Positions 27,584 through 31,535 of a stretch of 31,535 bases of DNA are shown one piece after another. Position numbers and translations under genes: made by a program. Position 1 is the first letter of the stretch. The number at the start of each line of letters is the position of its first letter. The stretch is from Entamoeba histolytica HM-1:IMSS. Lineage: Eukaryota; Evosea; Mastigamoebida; Endamoebidae. Location of the stretch: NCBI RefSeq assembly GCF_000208925.1, contig NW_001914901.1, forward strand, positions 58,863 through 90,397, given 5' to 3'. The notes under the pieces were generated by a model that was not told the origin of the DNA, searched no databases, and worked only from the letters and a program-made list of their open reading frames with translations.

Positions 27584-30110
27584 CTTTTTCTTTCTGTATT
27601 TATGAGTTACTTTTTATTGATTTTTTATTCTTTTTCTAAAAAATGTATTGGTTTGTTTTCAAAATATGTCTAAACATATTTCTTTATTTATCTACCATTC
27701 TTCTTCTAACATTTCAACGGAGCTTATATTTCTAAAATACAACCACGTAAGAAATGTATTGATCTATATTTCTTAGTTCTCCTTTTTTTCTTTTTCTTTA
27801 TTTCTTTGACGTGGTGCTGTCTCATTATTCTTCCTTTCTTTTTCCTTCTTTTCATTTTTCTGTACTTTTCTCATTAAAACTATGACTAATCTCATTCCTT
27901 TTATCTTAAATTGATTGACTTTTCTTGATTTTTGTATAACTAATATCTCCAATTCGTTATTCAGTAATGTCATAGTGTTGTCTAAAACAAATTCAAAGAG
28001 AAAACAAGAAGATAACTAACAAAATAAACTACAATCCATCATAACAAAACAAGAAGAAATATGATAAAGGTAAGAGTTTGGATTAATAAATAATATACAC
28101 ACAAACTAAAATTAAAGAAGATGAAGTTTAAATGGGTTGTATATCAACTGAATTTATGAATATCAAGAAATGAATATTTTAATGAATTTGAATACAAGAA
28201 TTGTTTCCAATATATTTGAATTAGGAAGTGGTTTTCTTAATATGGCATTAGAGTTAAGTATATACAAACATTAAATCTGTATTGTTTTTTGATAAGTATT
28301 TTGTATTTTATTATATTGCAATGTTAATTCATTATAATACTCATATTGTTTGATTATTATAAGTCTAATGACATCATTGTTTTAATTATTTCTATGTTAT
28401 TTCATTATTAATATTAAATTATACGCAGTTTTTATTTAATGTATGTATTGTTTAAAATATATAATCATTTTTTACTGTTAGTTCATTAAGTTCTAATAAC
28501 AATGATTAGTAAAACACTGGTGATTTGACATGTTGAAAGTATTTTAATTTATCAGTATAGGGATGTACATAATTAATATAATACCTATTCATCCAAGAAA
28601 AACTATTTAATAAGTAAATTACATTAAGAATAGTGAAAATTCGTTATGATGAGTGATTTAACTAATAAGACAACAAATACTAAGTCAAGTTTTAGTTACA
28701 AGCAATTTTTATTGAATTGGCAAACCAATAAAAATAAACAACACAAGACGTAGATTTATTGATTGTTTAATATTAAGAAATAAACAAATAATGTGACTAA
28801 TATTATTTTCTTTCTTTTTTTCAGAAATAAGTTTGATGACTCAGAAGTATTAATTAATACTAAACATTTGATAAAGAATATTGACTTAACATAATTTTCA
28901 AATGTAAAAAATGCAATAAAATATATAGGATTTATATATTTTCCATTGGACTAACACAAACTTTTTCGTAGATAACAATTAATGTTATTTGATTGTATTA
29001 ACTTAATTATTAAAAACAAAGGCAATTATTGTCAGATAAGAAATTAATGACTTTGAAGATGCTCTATTTTTCATTTTATTGTGTTAGCTTTATTTTATTG
29101 GTATTTATTTTATTCCATCTAAACATATTTTTGATATTTCTTTTATGAATATGCTTTATACTCACGTGATAAATAAATCTTTTTTATTTGCGTTTTATTT
29201 GTTTTTGTTATGAGTCATTTTATTGCTTTTACTGTTGCAAGTTCATTATTGTTTATTCTTTTTATGTTCTTTTCATTTAATATAAATAACATTCTTTCAT
29301 TGATAACAAATAGTCGTGTTTGTTTATAATTATTGTTATGTGTAATATTATTACAAACAATATTTATTCTTTTCTATATTATTTTATCATTTTCCTATTA
29401 AGTTAAAATATCACATCTATTTCTCTTTTAATTTCTTCTTTATTTTGATACTTCAATAGTATTTTTACTACTTTTTTTTAAACAACTATTTTTCTTTAAT
29501 ACTTGTTGTAATTTTCCATTTCCTTTTAAACTTTCTTCAAACATTGGAATATATTTATATTAACTAAACAAAACTCATTACATTTTGCACAATACAAAAT
29601 AAATTTGTTTATAAAACTGAGACAATAGAAGCAGTTTAATAAATATTCAAATGAATAGTAATTACTTTACACTGTAATAAAGCAATAATCAAGCATTACA
29701 ATAAATCAACAACAAACAAATATCAAATAATAATGGTATAAAAGATTAAACATTCAATTAGAAATATTACAATACTACTTATAAAATACATGACAATGAA
29801 GTGGTATTAACAAAATGATATTGTTAATATTAAAAAAATAACAAGAATACAAAGAAAAATTCAAATATGAGCAAATAAATAATTATATCGATGCATTTGA
29901 AAAATATAAAATAATTAAATAGAAATACGAAATAAAAATTTCGAGGAAATATTAATTGATTTCATTTCAATAAAACTAGGTTCTTTGTCAATATATTTTC
30001 TTTATAACATTAAAAATTTCTTATTGAAATAAAATAATATAATAATTAAACATCGAATTAAATTATAAAGTAATTGAGTATATAATAAATATATAGAAAC
30101 GAAATTAATA
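27584..30110. other. Gene-poor AT-rich region, 2.5 kb
   Basis: No convincing gene. A 66-codon minus-strand frame (27773-27973) is Lys/Glu-rich at its end (RKNNETAPRQRNKEKEKKEN) and could be an exon or relic, but no family is recognised. On the minus strand a GTTTGTGT (about 28108) and a TTTTAG (about 27986) resemble Entamoeba splice sites upstream of that frame; no clear upstream exon joins to it. From 28150 to 30110 there are short AT-rich frames only and no match to the LINE or SINE copies. Confidence 0.5.
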
Positions 30111-30114
30111 GCAA

Positions 30115-31535
30115 TTAATTCAGTATAAATAGAACCAGATTCTATTCTTCCTGGCTCAAGGGAGACTAATCACATCCATTTGTATTCATCATATTCAAGC
30201 AGCTCTACCGAGTATGTTTGGTTGTGGTTGAAACAGTATTCCATGACATCCATAATGTTTTTTATGACAAGGTTTTTTACTTTTTTAAAAATGTCAATGT
30301 CAATTTTTAATTCTTTAATTAATTTATTACTTTCTTTATTTATTAATCCATTGATTGAGATTACTACTGGAATTATTTTGTCATATTTTAACTTTTCTAT
30401 TTTCATTAGTATATTCTTTAATTCTTTATACTTATTTCTTTTCTTCCAATATTCTCCATTAATATTGTGATCAGCCACAATAGTCATATCAAATAATACA
30501 CCAGTTTGATTCTTTTTATTTAATACATATATATCTGTTATTTTGTGGTATTGTCATTCACTTTTAGGCATTATTTATTCGTTTCATATCATCATGATGT
30601 CTTTATATTGGAACATTGTTTCATATGGGAGTTTTTTATATTGAATATTTCCTGTATATTTTCTTATTAATCAATATAATAATGCATATATTGTCATGTT
30701 TTTCCATTTGTGATTTATTATGATAAATACAAGATAGTAGAATGTGTTCTACTGTTACTGTCTTGTCTTTACAAAGTGGGCAGTATTTCAATCTTTCATT
30801 TTTCATTATTTTTGCTTTTCTATACCCACAAAATATTGCTCCATCTTGCATTTTAGTTAATTGAAGAAATGAATTTTTCTTAATATTGATGGACTTCCAT
30901 GCTTTCACTGTAGTAGTTTTATCTACTCCTTTTGACTCGAACCATCTTCTGAAGTGTCCACTAATTTGATGACACTTCCATATTTTGATGTATTTGTCAA
31001 TAATTTTTTTATTTCTACTACTACTTCTTTTTCTTTTTTCTTTTCAATAAATTCATTTATTATTTCTTCTATTTTTGTTTCATTTATTTTATGAATTAAT
31101 GTTTTTAATTCTATTCCATATTCCCTTCTTATTGTACCATCTATCTAATATGTTATTTCCTATTTCACTTTCTCTGGTACAGTAGTACATTCCTGTTCTA
31201 ATTATTTCATTAACATATTCTTCATTTATGTTTATTAATCATTCATTTCTTCTATAATAACATACAATCGATCTTTGGAGTTTCACCATTGTATTTTGCC
31301 TTTCTTAAGTATTTTCTTATCTCCAAATCAATTTTATCTAAGTTACCTTTCCAATTTACACCTGATACTGAATGTCTGAAGATATTGATTACTTCTGTGT
31401 TTATTCTAGTAATATATCTTGTATTACTACTTTCATCACTGTTTATTTCTTCCATCTTTTTCATCATTTTTCTTTGATGGTTTTACAATTGAAGGTGTCA
31501 TCAATTTCGTCGGACTGCCATATTCCTAAGTATTT
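30115..31535 (-). mobile_element. LINE family A copy, cut by the window edge
   Basis: Minus-strand LINE running from the window edge (KYLGIWQSDEID at 31534 downward, the RT block after YxDD) through the linker, an intact CCHC finger (CPLC at about 30783, VEHILLSC), the endonuclease (ITDIYVLN, FDMTIVADHNINGEY) and the 3' end at about 30115. It keeps the linker sequence missing from the copy at 1955-4980. It is interrupted by frameshifts (near 31470, 31260 and 31020) and stops, including TGA at 31241-31239, 30586-30584 and 30556-30554. The 5' part and any target-site duplication lie outside the window. Confidence 0.9.
30170..31534 (-). pseudogene. Broken RT C-terminus and endonuclease ORF of family A LINE
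   Basis: Open pieces at 31467-31252 (RT C-terminal part), 30908-30636 (finger) and 30487-30170 (endonuclease C-terminus) are joined by frameshifts. The finger is the best preserved in the window, with both cysteine pairs. YSI-TAA, MI-TGA-NE, NE-TAA-IM and SE-TGA-QYH match the defects of the copy at 2482-2400 position by position. The PD dipeptide of the endonuclease reads TD (ITDIYVLN), as in the copy at 7499-8197, while the first copy has PD. Confidence 0.75.

Noticed and set aside
1..31535. CRISPR array, prophage, bacterial operon or tRNA array
   Set aside because: No regularly spaced repeats, no cas-like, phage or polycistronic structure, and no tRNA-like cloverleaf was recognised; the window is eukaryotic.

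Overview
The window is AT-rich eukaryotic DNA that reads as a genome contig of Entamoeba, closest to the E. histolytica / E. dispar / E. nuttalli group. The signs are a 546-residue pyrophosphate-dependent phosphofructokinase of the amoebic type, a BspA-like leucine-rich-repeat protein and a TLDc-like protein of amoebic style, compact intron-poor genes, an exact AAAAATTCA initiator next to one start codon, and non-LTR retrotransposons whose endonuclease has a CCHC finger and a PD...D core, with a SINE that shares their 3' end. I cannot fix the species from sequence alone.

Layout. 1-1903: 3' part of an NFX1-type zinc-finger gene cut by the window edge. 1955-8220: a repeat block with an internally deleted LINE on the minus strand, joined head-to-head to a LINE fragment of another family on the plus strand, then a minus-strand SINE, an AT-rich stretch, and a 5'-truncated LINE flanked by a perfect 23-bp target-site duplication. 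8221-9914: no convincing gene. 9915-12737: a large type I surface protein. 13207-14342: a tiny MGKCC-starting ORF, a bacterial-type MTA/SAH nucleosidase, and a short membrane-tail ORF in the same frame just beyond it. 14410-27583: a compact housekeeping block with PPi-phosphofructokinase (-), TAP42/alpha4 (+), HOP2 (+), BspA-like LRR protein (-), a PCNA-fold clamp-like protein (-), a CHD-type chromatin remodeller (+), a TLDc-like protein (-) and an SVP26/TEX261 protein (-). 27584-30110: 2.5 kb with no convincing gene. 30115-31535: another minus-strand LINE running off the window.

How the genes relate. There is no operon logic; these are independent eukaryotic genes. Themes are glycolysis (PPi-PFK), methylthioadenosine/SAH salvage (MTAN), PP2A-type phosphatase control (TAP42), chromatin and DNA transactions (CHD, clamp-like protein, HOP2) and early secretory sorting (SVP26).

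The most unusual signal is in the retrotransposon remnants. Their reading frames are broken mostly by TGA, repeatedly where conserved context suggests tryptophan, and the same TGA (with other shared defects) recurs in three separate copies. I found no clear new gene system; the LINE pattern, two tiny unlisted ORFs, the divergent clamp and the surface protein most deserve a second look.
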